A DNA stretch of 64,000 nt from Lepidodermella squamata. Lineage: Eukaryota > Gastrotricha. The stretch lies in assembly GCA_047495785.1 (NCBI GenBank), contig JBLDXI010000017.1, positions 3,286,001-3,350,000 of the forward strand. Direction: 5' to 3'. Numbering within the stretch: position 1 is the first letter of the stretch; the number at the start of each line of letters is the position of its first letter. A model generated the notes under the pieces. That model was not told where the DNA came from. It searched no databases and saw only the letters and a program-made list of their open reading frames with translations. The position numbers and the translations under genes are program-made. Shown here piece by piece: positions 40,134-50,750 of this stretch.

Positions 40134-41591
40134 ATGGGCGAGGAGAGTTGCTACGCATTGGCAGCGCCTGACTCTGCTGTTAACAAATCATGGATTTGCT
40201 TTGATGAAAGCAATGGTACAACGCAGTGTTTCTACATGTTTGGGCAACAGTTCAATCGTGGCAGCCAAATTTGCGGCTACTTTGAATCAGCAGTTATCAT
40301 TACCATAAGCGCTTTAGCTGTGCCGTCAAATGCAGTCGCCGTTTGGAATTTTTCACAGCGAAATGTCAGCCGAGAATTCATGCTACTCATTGCAAGTTTA
40401 TCGGTCTGTAATGTCCTTCTAGGCTTTAGTGGAATAATAAAGGGACTAGCTAGGTAAACACTGAATTTCTCTGATTTGGATCTCTTTAATGAAATATATC
40501 GAATTTTGAAGAGTCATGGATGACTATCCGCTAGGGAAGTTCGGTTGTCTGTTCTCAATCGGAGGAGGCTGGGTTCTACTGACTATTTCTATGTTGATCG
40601 TTGCGCTTATCAGTTTCGAGCGAAGATTCTGCTTGTCTCGCCAGCGTCGAAACAGTACACACGATAGAATGCAACACATATGCCGGCCCTCGCGATTTCG
40701 CACGATCGCTTTAACGCTAATTTTTGTGGTCATTTTCAGCATTTTGTTTTGGGCAGCGCCGTTTCTACTTTGGCAAGCTATTGACATCGTCGTGCTGAAT
40801 GTCGACGGCGTTAAACAGGGAGAAGAGCCGGTACAAATTTGCGGCATCCTTACTTTCAAACTGCCTCACAGTGCCTTGCTTCAAGTCATGTTCACTTCCA
40901 TTACTTTCATGATTCCGCTCGTCATTACAACTGTCAATTATACGTAAGTAATAACATTCCAATATTTTAAGTTGCATTTTTTTTTGCTTTTAGGCGGATA
41001 TGGCTTTTCCTCCGAAAAGCGCACTCTCGCCCACCCGAACGCTCAGACAGCATTTTGTCGGCAAAGTTGTTTGTTATATTTGAGCCGAGGAAGCACAATT
41101 TTCGGCACCAGCGAAAGCGCGAAGCGTTCCTGTCTTACCTCATGGGTATCTCGCTGTTCCAGTTCATCGTCTGCCTTTTACCCATGCAAATCGTCCTTAC
41201 CATCATGTGGTACCAGCAAGCCAACGGAGATTTAAGGTTGCATTCGCTGGCGGCTTTCCTCGCTGACTGTTTTATACTTCTCGACTCAACTCTAAATCCC
41301 TGCTGGTCTAGCTTGGTCCGTTACAGATACGAGGGCGGTCGAAGGCGGTTCAGCGCGACCAACAACATAATTTTCTTGTCAACACTATCGGCATTAGCTA
41401 TTTCGGACCCGGTGAGCGAACACTCTGATGCGGCGAATGATACGCGACGAAGTAGTCGCGCTGTCGAATTTTCTATCCCACACGACACTGGGCTGGTTGA
41501 CTCATCCTTGGAAAATGACACCGGTGAAAATGTCGGAAACGAAGAAGAATTAGCTTCGGGTGTGAAAATAGCCGATAGATCTATTGATTAA
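40134..41591 (+). CDS. Rhodopsin-like (class A) orphan GPCR
   Basis: Exons 40134-40453, 40512-40943 and 40994-41591 give 449 aa with seven predicted membrane segments. They begin near AVIITISALAVPSNAVAVW, LLIASLSVCNVLLGF, WVLLTISMLIVALISFE, ALTLIFVVIFSILFWAAPF, LLQVMFTSITFMIPLVITT, SLFQFIVCLLPMQIVLTIM and LADCFILLDSTLNPCW. The N-terminus is extracellular with NxS/T sites and no signal peptide. Class A hallmarks are altered: the DRY position reads FERRF, and NPxxY reads NPCWS. The TM3 cysteine is present (FGCLFS). The tail is Ser/Asp/Glu-rich with likely phosphorylation sites. The ligand is unknown; a peptide or LGR-type transmembrane core is possible. Poly(A) signal at 41642. Confidence 0.88.
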
Positions 41592-42953
41592 TACAGAACT
41601 ACAACTATATAGCCGGTTTCTTAAAATTTAAGAATATAAAGAATAAAAAGCGTGATTTTGTCGACTCAATATTTTTCATTATCAAATGTTGTTATTATTA
41701 AAGATGCGGACAGTATGCGTTCAAAGCAGAATGCGTAAAACCACTGATGATGCTAAAAAGCCACACCGCTGAAACAGTTTGAAAAGACCACGTATAATTG
41801 CGCGTTTTATACCCTTTAATAGCACTAAACGGTATCCTGAATCAGTTCTCTTCGTGTATAATATGCTCAAGGTAGCTGTTAGAGCTGTTACAAAAGCTGT
41901 AGAAAAAAGAAATGATCCTATAAATAGTTCAACTAGTCTACACATTTGTGCCAATATACGTATGATGCGAGACACGACGTAAAGAGCGCAAAATAGTAAA
42001 AAGCACAAAAAGCGCGCTCTCTTCCGTCAACCGTCATCTAACAAAGACAAGACTACTTAACGGATCGGGAAACAATGAAGAGGCAAATGGTTAAATACTG
42101 GCAAAAGATAACTTTTTAAAAAAGAATGGAAGGTAGCCTTAATTTTGTTATTTTCTTATTAGTCGTTGCAACTACGTTAAACCGAGGTATATTGGCTCTA
42201 TTTTCTGGTTTTTTGTCTCTTAAAGTTGCTACTCCTCAGCGTCGGGGGCGGTTAAATGTTACCAAACAAACTTGATTGATACAATTCAATGTAACTACCA
42301 ATGCATGGTGAGAATTTGCGTTTCGCATTTTGGAACTATTGGCTATTTCCCGCACTTTTCTAAAATATTACAGACTTTGGTTGCATTGGAAGCTGGGGTG
42401 AAGTTCGTTCTTAGAAGCTGCAGCCCAAACGAACTTGCCGGATACTGTCCCAGTAAAGTTACAGGCGATTTTTGGATATACGGTCAGTTCTCAAGAATTT
42501 AACTAATCGGGATCATTGTTTATTGTTTAATTAACCAATTTTTTTAAACATTTTGTTCTTAACACTGTACACCAACTTTGGCCAACTCTTTTACGATCAA
42601 TTGCAGATTACTATTGCTGCTCATCGAGTGATCTTTGCATACCGACAATCTCGAAAAGTCCGTCAATCGCCGGCTATAACTCTATCAAAATGGTGACGAT
42701 GTCGTTGTGCATAACTTTCTTAATATCCCTGGTATAACTCAACTTTGACTCGATCTATTCAAAGCTCAGAGCTGATGGTTCCTGAAGCCTCAACTGATAT
42801 AAAAATTTGAATTACTACGGACCGTGAATATAATAGCGCAACCGACAAAAGAAAGCGCTGAGGACTCGCATAAAACAGTGGTTTCAAAGACTAAAATATC
42901 AGCGTAATTTTTCTTTAGCTGTATTTTGATGACCTGTTTTATCCTGGTAACTC
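41592..42953. other. Spacer between GPCR and small membrane gene A
   Basis: 1.36 kb of AT-rich DNA. A hydrophobic open frame on the minus strand (about 42006-41721) lacks an ATG at its beginning and is not called. Nothing else supported. Confidence 0.5.
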
Positions 42954-43628
42954 ATGAGAATACTGCTTCTGCTTCTTTGCAATCTGGCAATCAACGCCCA
43001 AGATGAAGGTTCAGTGGCTACATATCTTTCTCATTCTGCGATTATAGTATTTGCCTTTCATAATAGACGACGCAGAGGTTTTAAAACTACTAGGGCAAAT
43101 CTACAATGAGGTCGAGAAGCAGGTGAACCTATCCCTAATTCCTCCCGAGGTTGAACGGCCAACAAACGTCAATGTCTCAGCTGATACCGACAATCTAATT
43201 GAGCCTGTACAAATAATCAATATTACCACCCTTCCTACGCCTGCACCTCGGAGGGCAGGTTTGTGATTTTTTAACCAGAAAAATTTACGCTAGTCTGAAT
43301 TTCTAGCTGGTGTCGATGAAGTCACCACGACGCCTAAACCGCAGTCTTATCCGGGTAAAAACTACAAATAAATTTTATTATTTTCTGATTTTTAATTGCG
43401 CTTTTTCCAGTTCCTGATGTCCCTGTCGGCAATAAATTAGGAAACTACCACGCGGCAGTGGTGCTCCTAATTATTTCAATTGTTTTAACATTCATTTTAC
43501 TGATAGTAGTTTATATCGCTGGCTGTCATGCCAAAACTCCGTTGCAAAGTTACATCACTCCGATCATTTTGATTGCTATAGTGGTCCCACTGAGTGCTGC
43601 TGGGGCTGGTTTGATGATGTCAATATGA
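42954..43628 (+). CDS. Small two-span membrane protein, copy A
   Basis: Exons 42954-43008, 43067-43258, 43307-43354 and 43411-43628 join to 170 aa; all three introns are in phase 1. The first exon is a signal peptide (MRILLLLLCNLAINAQDE). Exon 2 gives an acidic extracellular part (DDAEVLKLLGQIYNEVEKQ, with NxS/T sites), exon 3 a short Thr/Pro linker, and exon 4 two hydrophobic helices separated by a short loop (CHAKTPLQSY), ending GAGLMMSI. I recognise no family. The next gene has the same layout, suggesting an old tandem duplication. The cellular role is unknown; cell-surface or endomembrane location is inferred. Confidence 0.75.
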
Positions 43629-43698
43629 ATGCGCCAGAATTTTTCCATTCCGTCCGTCAAATTTAAATTTTAGGTACAAAAAATTATCTATTCCGTGA

Positions 43699-44347
43699 AT
43701 GTTGCGAACAATATCAACGATGCACAGTCAAGTCAAGGCCGTTGAGATTGTCATCTTCGGGCTCATCGTTGAAGGCTGCATTGCAGTGGACTATTACGGT
43801 ATAAGCGCCTTCTCATGATTTCATTGTACGTATATTATTATACATACCCAAGACGAGGATGCAATATCGCTCTCTGTAAATACAAGCGATACGGGCGATG
43901 TTCTAAAACTTATTCCAATCTTGATTTCCGAGGAAAGCTCTACGACAACGACAACGACGTAATTTTCGGTGTCAATTATTATTGCAATAAATACGTTTTG
44001 TCTTTATTAAAGGACGCCGGCTCCTCTGATAACAGATGATAAGGGTAATTCAGTTACAACAACAACTACGACGAGTACACTAGTTCCACCACTGCAGAAA
44101 GCTGGTAAGTATGCCAAAGTGCAGGAAATTTCCTTGACATCCGATAATGGTTTCAATTTTCCAAGTATACGACCCTAGATTTGACTCGATGCGAGTCGCT
44201 GGTTTCTCCTTGGTAATCCTTGCTATTGCTGTGCTTGTGGCGTGGTTCATTCTGTTTTTCTTTCGATCTGGAGCTACCATCATCCTTGTTCCTTTTGCCA
44301 TTGTGTTCCTGATAACAGGGACAGTGCTTGCATTCATAAATAAATAA
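43699..44347 (+). CDS. Small two-span membrane protein, copy B
   Basis: Exons 43699-43798, 43853-43958, 44013-44104 and 44166-44347 join to 159 aa. Only 70 bp separate it from copy A. The N-terminus holds a hydrophobic stretch (VEIVIFGLIVEGCIA) that could be a signal peptide or anchor. Exon 2 begins DEDAISLSVNTSDTGDVLKL, in the same place as DDAEVLKLLG of copy A. A Thr-rich stalk follows (TTTTTT twice), then two hydrophobic helices in the last exon (FSLVILAIAVLVAWFILFF and IILVPFAIVFLITGTVLAF). Intron phases are 1, 2 and 1, against 1, 1 and 1 in copy A. A second ATG at 43720 would shorten the N-terminus by seven residues. Family unknown. Confidence 0.72.
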
Positions 44348-46417
44348 ATCTCGATTTTTCAAGTAAAATTATTATTAGGCTTTCGATCATGAAATGTGTC
44401 TCTTCTTCTTCCTTCTCTATCTTCCACCTCTCTTGAAAAACACCAGAAACAGAAAATGAGAAAAACGGGACACGTAGTAAAACGTATGGAACACGTATGG
44501 ATTGTGAGTTTTTACAAGCAGATTCCTCTCGATGGCAACTTTCAAAATCAAATATTGTTAGTCACCTGAATTTTATGTCGTCGACCTTATAGCCGAGATA
44601 GGCGTCTTAAAAGTAGCAGAGCTCATCTTTGTGTACGATCTGAGCAGCCCGAATAGCTGACTGACTTTAATTTGACTGATTTTTCGCAGCCAGCTCTTCA
44701 TGCCGTCAACACATCATGGGGCAACGGCCGCGATTCAACTGGAGATCCTGAACCACCGATGACTATCGAATATATCGATATTTATGCAGAAACAGTTTTC
44801 GAGTTCAAATGGAGGATAGTTGTCATCGAAGTTGTAAGGCAGAAACCAGAGTTGTCCACGGGCCGGATTTAACCCAGGCAGTGCCGGGTTCGGGCGGGTA
44901 CGGGTACCCGTCTTCAAGGATTTCTTTACAATTGTTTTTGGAATATATGACAGTAAGATTTCAAGTTATTCCCGAAGCAAAATTTTGATCTTGTATCATT
45001 ATTAATGCAAATTGCAAATTTTGAGTAAAAATGAAGTCTCTTTGAAGTTTTTGAGCAACGAGAAGGAAGAAAAGATAGCGTGTGATTTCGTGAGATTTTT
45101 CTTTCACGGGGCCCGGGTTTGGAGATATTTACTGACGAGACCATGAACGAGACGGGTCGGGCGTAGATTTTTCGACCAGTGAACAACTCTGGCCATAGAC
45201 ATAATTTAGGATAGACTGCTTACTAACGAGAAAAAGGGTGCTACGCCATGGGCGCCAGATGGTCAGCTGATTCATCAGCGCTTGGAGGTAAAGTAAACAA
45301 AATATTCGATTGGTTCCGTGACGGGTTCGATTTTTCCAAGGGTTTGGTTGATGGATCCAGACAGAGGAAATCACGAGGAACACGCTGATTATTTTTTCGA
45401 AATTTTCAAACAAATTTGAACTGCTGTTATCGACAAAAAATAGTTTCGCAGTTATAAATAAAAATAATTTCCATGATCATTTAAATTGAAATTGAAGGAG
45501 TTTTTTAATGGTCCAGGTAGCCCGCATCGTGGTCCTCATTTTGATACTTGGAGCGAACTTCGATGATTTTTCATTGATTTTCTAGGAATTTTCAAAATAT
45601 CACCAAGCAGAATTGGCATTACAATTAAAGAAAAGCTATGTCTATGACTCCTAAATTATGTCTATGACTCTGGCAGAAACAGCGTGAGATACTCGACCTT
45701 GGCAGCACTTAGCCAAAATGTTCAGCCATGTTTTCGGGAAATGTGAAGCATTTTAAGACCGTTTCCAAAACAAAACAAAAAAGGAAAAAACCACAAAATA
45801 AGGCTTGCTTCGCGGCTGATTTGATACAATTTGATGAAATTTATATTCGTCCATACGTACGACCGGGACATTTCAGCTTTACTGCCGGGAAGTCACGCAG
45901 ATTCTATGCACTTGCGCTTGGCGTTACCTTAACTTTAAATTGGAAAAATCACAATTTCAGATCTCAGCTACTAATTTTAAACAGGCTACTGTTCCGAAAC
46001 GGTATGAAATGGCGGTATGGATTGTTGAAATTCTTGTATCGTGCATCAAAAAGTAATATTTCTGAAAAGGAAGATCCAATAGAAATTACACTGAAGCTAA
46101 AATACCGCGTTCTATCCGGAGTTATGCGTCACTGAAAAAAAATCAAATTCCTCAATTCGAATTCGTCTATTTTACGCGTTACTTTTGATTTTTCAGTTTT
46201 ACGCATTACTCCGAATCGAACGCGTTACTTCTGCTTCAGTGTACGATGTACTGCCTAAGGCTAAACGAAATTGTCCTTCCGGCCGTGAAAGGGCTTCTCT
46301 ATTGTGCACGAACAAAAAACATGAGAACTTGTATTATTCAAGATTTTATTCATTCTTTCGTTGCTTGTGGCACAACACATTATTTGGAAGACTAGAAAGT
46401 GACAGTTTTATTATCAT
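44348..46417. other. 2-kb spacer upstream of TIMM10 3' end
   Basis: No supported gene. Around 44865-44910 and 45105-45165 there are short G-rich patches built from CGGGT and GGGTAC-type words. A short imperfect inverted repeat lies at about 46119-46205 (GTTATGCGT...CTGAAA against its complement). A 135-codon open frame at 45728-46135 has no recognisable similarity and no splice partners. Confidence 0.5.
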
Positions 46418-46950
46418 TTACTGCGAGGCCATTGCTTTCATCGCAGTCTCGTCCTGTTGCGTGAAGGTCGCCAGCTTTTTGCCAATGCGGTCGTGCACGT
46501 CCAGGTACTTGGCCACGCACCGATCGATGCACACCGACTCACCCTGTAATAATGGATAGTCATACTCAAGTTAGTTATACGTTACTGGTGATGTGTAAGT
46601 TAAATAGTCAAAAGTTGTAAATTTAGCGGGTGAAAATAAGCAAACACGAGCTTATCTCGATAACAAGCTGCGGTCGACTAAGGAAAAGGGATAAACAAAA
46701 AAAAACACTTTTTTCAAGTTTTAATGTTAAAAATGTAAACTGATGTGGACCCAACCTTTGTCAATTCGCCCTCTTTGTACCGAGCCGGAATGCACTTCTT
46801 ATGGCACGAGGTAGTCAATCTGCAAGTTTTACTGAACAATGAGAAATAGTAGGATGGATTCAAGTCAACAGACCTATTATACATGTCACTCATCATTTCA
46901 ATTTCTAAATCTTGGACCAGTTTCATTTGCTGTTGATTCAGGGCCGCCAT
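46418..46950 (-). CDS. TIMM10: Mitochondrial import inner membrane translocase subunit Tim10
   Basis: Tim10 pairs with Tim9 as the intermembrane-space chaperone hexamer that carries hydrophobic proteins to the inner or outer membrane. Exons 46950-46874, 46819-46756 and 46543-46418 give 88 aa, the normal size. The twin CX3C motifs are CHKKC and CIDRC, and flanking residues fit the family: [27 protein letters not shown], and [14 protein letters not shown]. The third exon is separated by a 212-nt intron. A minus-strand poly(A) signal is at 46345-46350. Confidence 0.95.
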
Positions 46951-47660
46951 TTTATAGTAAAACTCTTTTAACTCTGAAAAAAGACAAACTTTTATATTGA
47001 AAATCGTCGAATAATTTTAATTCCATTTCTCAATTCAATATACCATAAAAGAGATTGCATAGTACATCTGTGCTACAGTATTACTCATAAAAACAGGGTC
47101 ATATGTATTGCCATTCAAACAACCAGTCTCGGTCACAACTCTGCAAAAACGTTAAAGCTGTCTGTATCTATCGTTTCAATTCAACTTTGATCTTGAGATG
47201 CGTAAAAAACATCAAAAACAAAAGACAGGGGCAGGGAAGTTTCGGTTCAGAAGCAGTTTTTTGCGTGGTTTCACACAGAAATGAGCAAAAAAAACAAGAA
47301 GGGCGAATAAAGCCCGAGAACAAGGCGGTTGCATAGACGAGGGAAGATCGTGGATCTGCGCGAAAAAATGAGGAAACTAATCAGTCGAGCTGTGGAAGAC
47401 CCCGCCGAATTCGGAAGCGCGAAAACCCAATCGAAAACACCACGGGTTGAAAGGATAAAATTGCGTTTAAAATGAAAAAAGAGAGCTCAGCAGCAGTTAC
47501 CAACAGGCAGCAAATATGTCGTATCAAAAGTAGCAGTTCAGCCAATATATTGGTACATACAAATATCGTTAGAAAACCATGGAAGAGGCTCGATATTAGG
47601 TTCGCTGTGCAAGTGAAAACAAAATTTGAACATGTGCAGCAGTGTCGATGTGGTTGGTTA
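46951..47660. other. Spacer between TIMM10 start and CPAP 3' end
   Basis: About 700 bp, with both flanking genes on the minus strand. It should contain the CPAP 3' UTR and the TIMM10 promoter. No frame or repeat stands out. Confidence 0.5.
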
Positions 47661-50600
47661 TCATTGATTCAAGGCAGGCTGGAGTTCTTGCGAAGAAGCC
47701 GCGTCGTTGGTCGTTGTCTCCCGGATGTACTTCCGCCGCACTTCGCCGTTCGGATAGCGAGTTTCGCAAAGCCCGTTCTTGAATACGATCCGCACAATGC
47801 CGTTCGGGTAGACGCGGGACTTGTACTCGGCTGTGTGCATTTCCTTCTGGCCGTTCGGAAATTCTATCACTCGATCACCATTCGTGGATGTTGTCACAAC
47901 ACAACCGTCTGTAATACACACAAATTTTAACGGGAGGCGAATTTAGAAGAGTAAAAACTCACCAACAAACGTACAGACTTCCATACCATCCGGATAAGTC
48001 TGCTTAACTGTGCCATCAGGAAATATCTAAAAAAAACGTGAAAATTTTGAAATTTCATTTCGGCAACAGTAAAACTGGGAACATACAACATCCTGCGTGC
48101 CATTTGTGTACTTTTTCTCGACCTGGCCATTCGAGAACTCCATCACCTCGAGGCCATCGGAAAATGTCGTTTGTATCGTTTGCGTATCCGCGTAGTAATA
48201 GAAGACTGTTCCATCGCGCGTAACTTTCTTCATATCTTTGTTGAAAAATCGGATGAAAATTGGCGAGCCATCGGCACCAGTCAGTTTGATAGTGCCATTG
48301 GCAAAAACTATCCGCCGGCTGCCATCAGACCGCGTCACTTCGACTTTTCCATCTGGGAATTCTTTCTCAAGAGTGGCGACGCAATTTACATCGTCTTCGA
48401 ACAGCGCCAGCCCTATGTCTGCCAACCACTGATTCATCAATGCGGACTGGTTAGGTTCCATGCTTTCGATCAATTTCTGAAAAATTTCCTGTGAGTGCCG
48501 ATCATCGTTCGAAGGTTCAGGCTCCAAGGGTTTTTGATCATTTTTAAGACGGTCCTCAGCCACTTCAGGCGCAACTTCGTAAGCAGGCGACGCTGCTTCA
48601 CTCGTCGATTCACGATTATTATCCTCCTTATCACTATGACTACTAATCGCCATATTTTTTCCATCAACAGCCAGACTTCCTCCGCTTGTTCGATTTGAGC
48701 TATTCGAAACCAGAGGCATTTTGTTTCCAGAATCGGTCGGAGCAGTAGCCTGAGGCGCTTGAGGAATGACATTCTGCCGCGCATCGCCCTTGAGAGGTAG
48801 TGGTTTTCTTAAAGACTGGAGGCCACTTTTCGGCGACGAATCGCCCGCTGAACCCGATTTGGAAGCTGAGAATTTTTGCGGCAAGGCAGCGGCTGAATTG
48901 CGCTCGAGTCGAAGTCTCTCCAGCATTTCGATGCTGCGCTTTAATTCTTCGTTTTCGCCTTGTAATCGCTTCATTTGTTCCTTCAGCCGACCAATCTCTT
49001 TCGACTGCTTTTCCTCTTTTTCGGACGCTTCTTGCTCAGCCCTGCGCAGTTTTTCTCGCATCTGCACCAGCTCGACAGAGTTTTTCTCCGATGCCAACGT
49101 ATGAACCTGAGTCCGCAATTGGTCAAGAGCCGCTCTTTCACGTCTTCAGATAAAACATCATTAGCGGCAATAAATGAAATTTCGTAGGACTTACTTGATC
49201 TTATTCAATTCTTGCCGTCTGAACTGTTCAAATTTGGAAGACTCACTTTCCATATGCTCATCGAACTTGCGCTTTTCGGTAATAAAATCAGCCTGAACTT
49301 TTTCGAATTCTCGCTTCCGATCTTCTAACCGACGATTTTCCGTTCGAAATTTGTCTATTTCGACGTCGAGTTGCATGATTTTAGTGCGTAGCACATCGTT
49401 GAGAGGCTGCAATGGATCTGCTACAGCTGAAACAGGCACAGCGGGTTGCTTATCAACAATTGGAGCAGGCACAGGCTCGTAGTCTCTGACGCTGGATGGA
49501 AATAATAAGTAGGAACTACAAATACATTAAATTTTAAGTAAACTCACGTTGTTTTCTTAGGCGTTTCATTGAGATCTGGCGATGCCGATGGTGATGGCTC
49601 TGATAACAAAATAGGATCAGGCAGCGGTTGTTTTCTACCAATGCCAGTTCCCCATGATTCTTCGTCCTGAAATCCTTGAAATTTAGTTGGCTTGAAATTG
49701 CTAGCGATAGTGTCGGAGGTTTCCGGTTCTACGAGATCACCTGTAATTTAAAATTTTATAGATAAAATTAAGATAATATTAAAATACTAATAATCACTTT
49801 TTTGCGAACTTGGCTTAGTGCCAATGCTCAACTTCTGAGTAATTGACGGACGAGACATGAATTTCCTGACCACAGAGGCTTGACTGCAGATAGATGTATC
49901 GTGTGGATGGTCACCCAAAAATTCTTCCAACTGCTCGAACTCTTTTTCCGAGCACAGAGTCATGTCCTGGTTGTAAAAAACAGTTCTAATCAACACATAA
50001 CAGGTATTCGCTTCAGGCTTACAGTTGGTTTGGCGAAGAAAGGATCTGCTTCAATTGAAGCGACAGTCGACTGAGGTATGATAGACGCAGGAGAAGTGCT
50101 GCGTGGCAATGAAGAACTTTTGGTGTTGAAATCCGAATGAATAGATCGAGCTAGTTGAACGAAATTAAACATAAACAAAGGCGAAATTATACAAATAACA
50201 GGACATACGCGAAGGTGGAACAGGTGACTGTTTTCCGCGTTTAGCACTTTGAGCAGCAGGTACGGGTTTCACTGGAGCCTTAGAGGGAGGTAGATGAGCC
50301 TGCCTCGGGCTACGAGGGGGGACAACGTGCGATGGAACCCGCAAAGGTGGATTGGCAGCAGATGATTTGGTCGATGCGGATTCTTTAGCAGCGGAAAATA
50401 TTTTTCGTCTGACATTGTTACTAGCCTTGTTAGCCTGAAGAAAAAGGATATTAGGATAATATATTGTATATATTTCAACGACTAACCTCAGGAGTAGCTG
50501 GTGGTCTTTCTGGCGAATTTTTTCCGTTCCATCTGTTTAAGCCCTCGCCTTTCTTCAGAAAATGCTTGGCTTGTTTACTGCCGGGTGATAATGGAGCATT

Positions 50601-50750
50601 TGCATACGGATCATCTTCTGCATTCTGTGATTTAAGGCTAGTAATTATTCCATCCAATAAATTAAATCCAAAAGTTACCTGTTTCATCTTCAATTCGACT
50701 AGTTCTTCGAAGGTCATTTTAAGGGGACAAATTGGTTTGTCGTCCGCCAT
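47661..50750 (-). CDS. CENPJ: Centriole assembly protein CPAP/SAS-4 (CENPJ)
   Basis: CPAP/SAS-4 controls centriole length and binds tubulin and STIL/Ana2/SAS-5. Exons in transcript order: 50750-50679, 50624-50487, 50434-50209, 50150-50023, 49966-49798, 49740-49548, 49491-49195, 49143-48087, 48026-47963 and 47908-47661; 863 aa (Drosophila Sas-4 about 900). An N-terminal motif HFLKKGEGLNRW fits CPAP. The middle is low-complexity and Pro/Ser-rich, followed by a long coiled coil coded from about 49440 to 48890. The C-terminal G-box (TCP10) beta-sheet repeats are clear: EFPDGKVEV, FANGTIKL, YYYADTQTIQTTFSDGLEV, FSNGQVEKKYTNGT, TYPDGMEV, FPNGQKEMHTAEYKSRVYPNG. The donor at 49797 (GTGATT) and the tiny first intron (54 nt, in frame) are the least certain boundaries. 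Confidence 0.9.

Noticed and set aside
41721-42008. Hydrophobic 95-codon open frame on the minus strand
   Set aside because: It begins with a non-ATG codon, has no splice partners or recognisable family, and sits in AT-rich DNA where hydrophobic codons arise by chance.
45728-46135. 135-codon open frame on the plus strand
   Set aside because: Composition looks like translated AT-rich spacer, with no domain, no phase-compatible introns and no conserved blocks.
46185-46559. 124-codon plus-strand frame over the TIMM10 3' exon
   Set aside because: It is antisense to the clear TIMM10 exon with CIDRC and has no similarity of its own.
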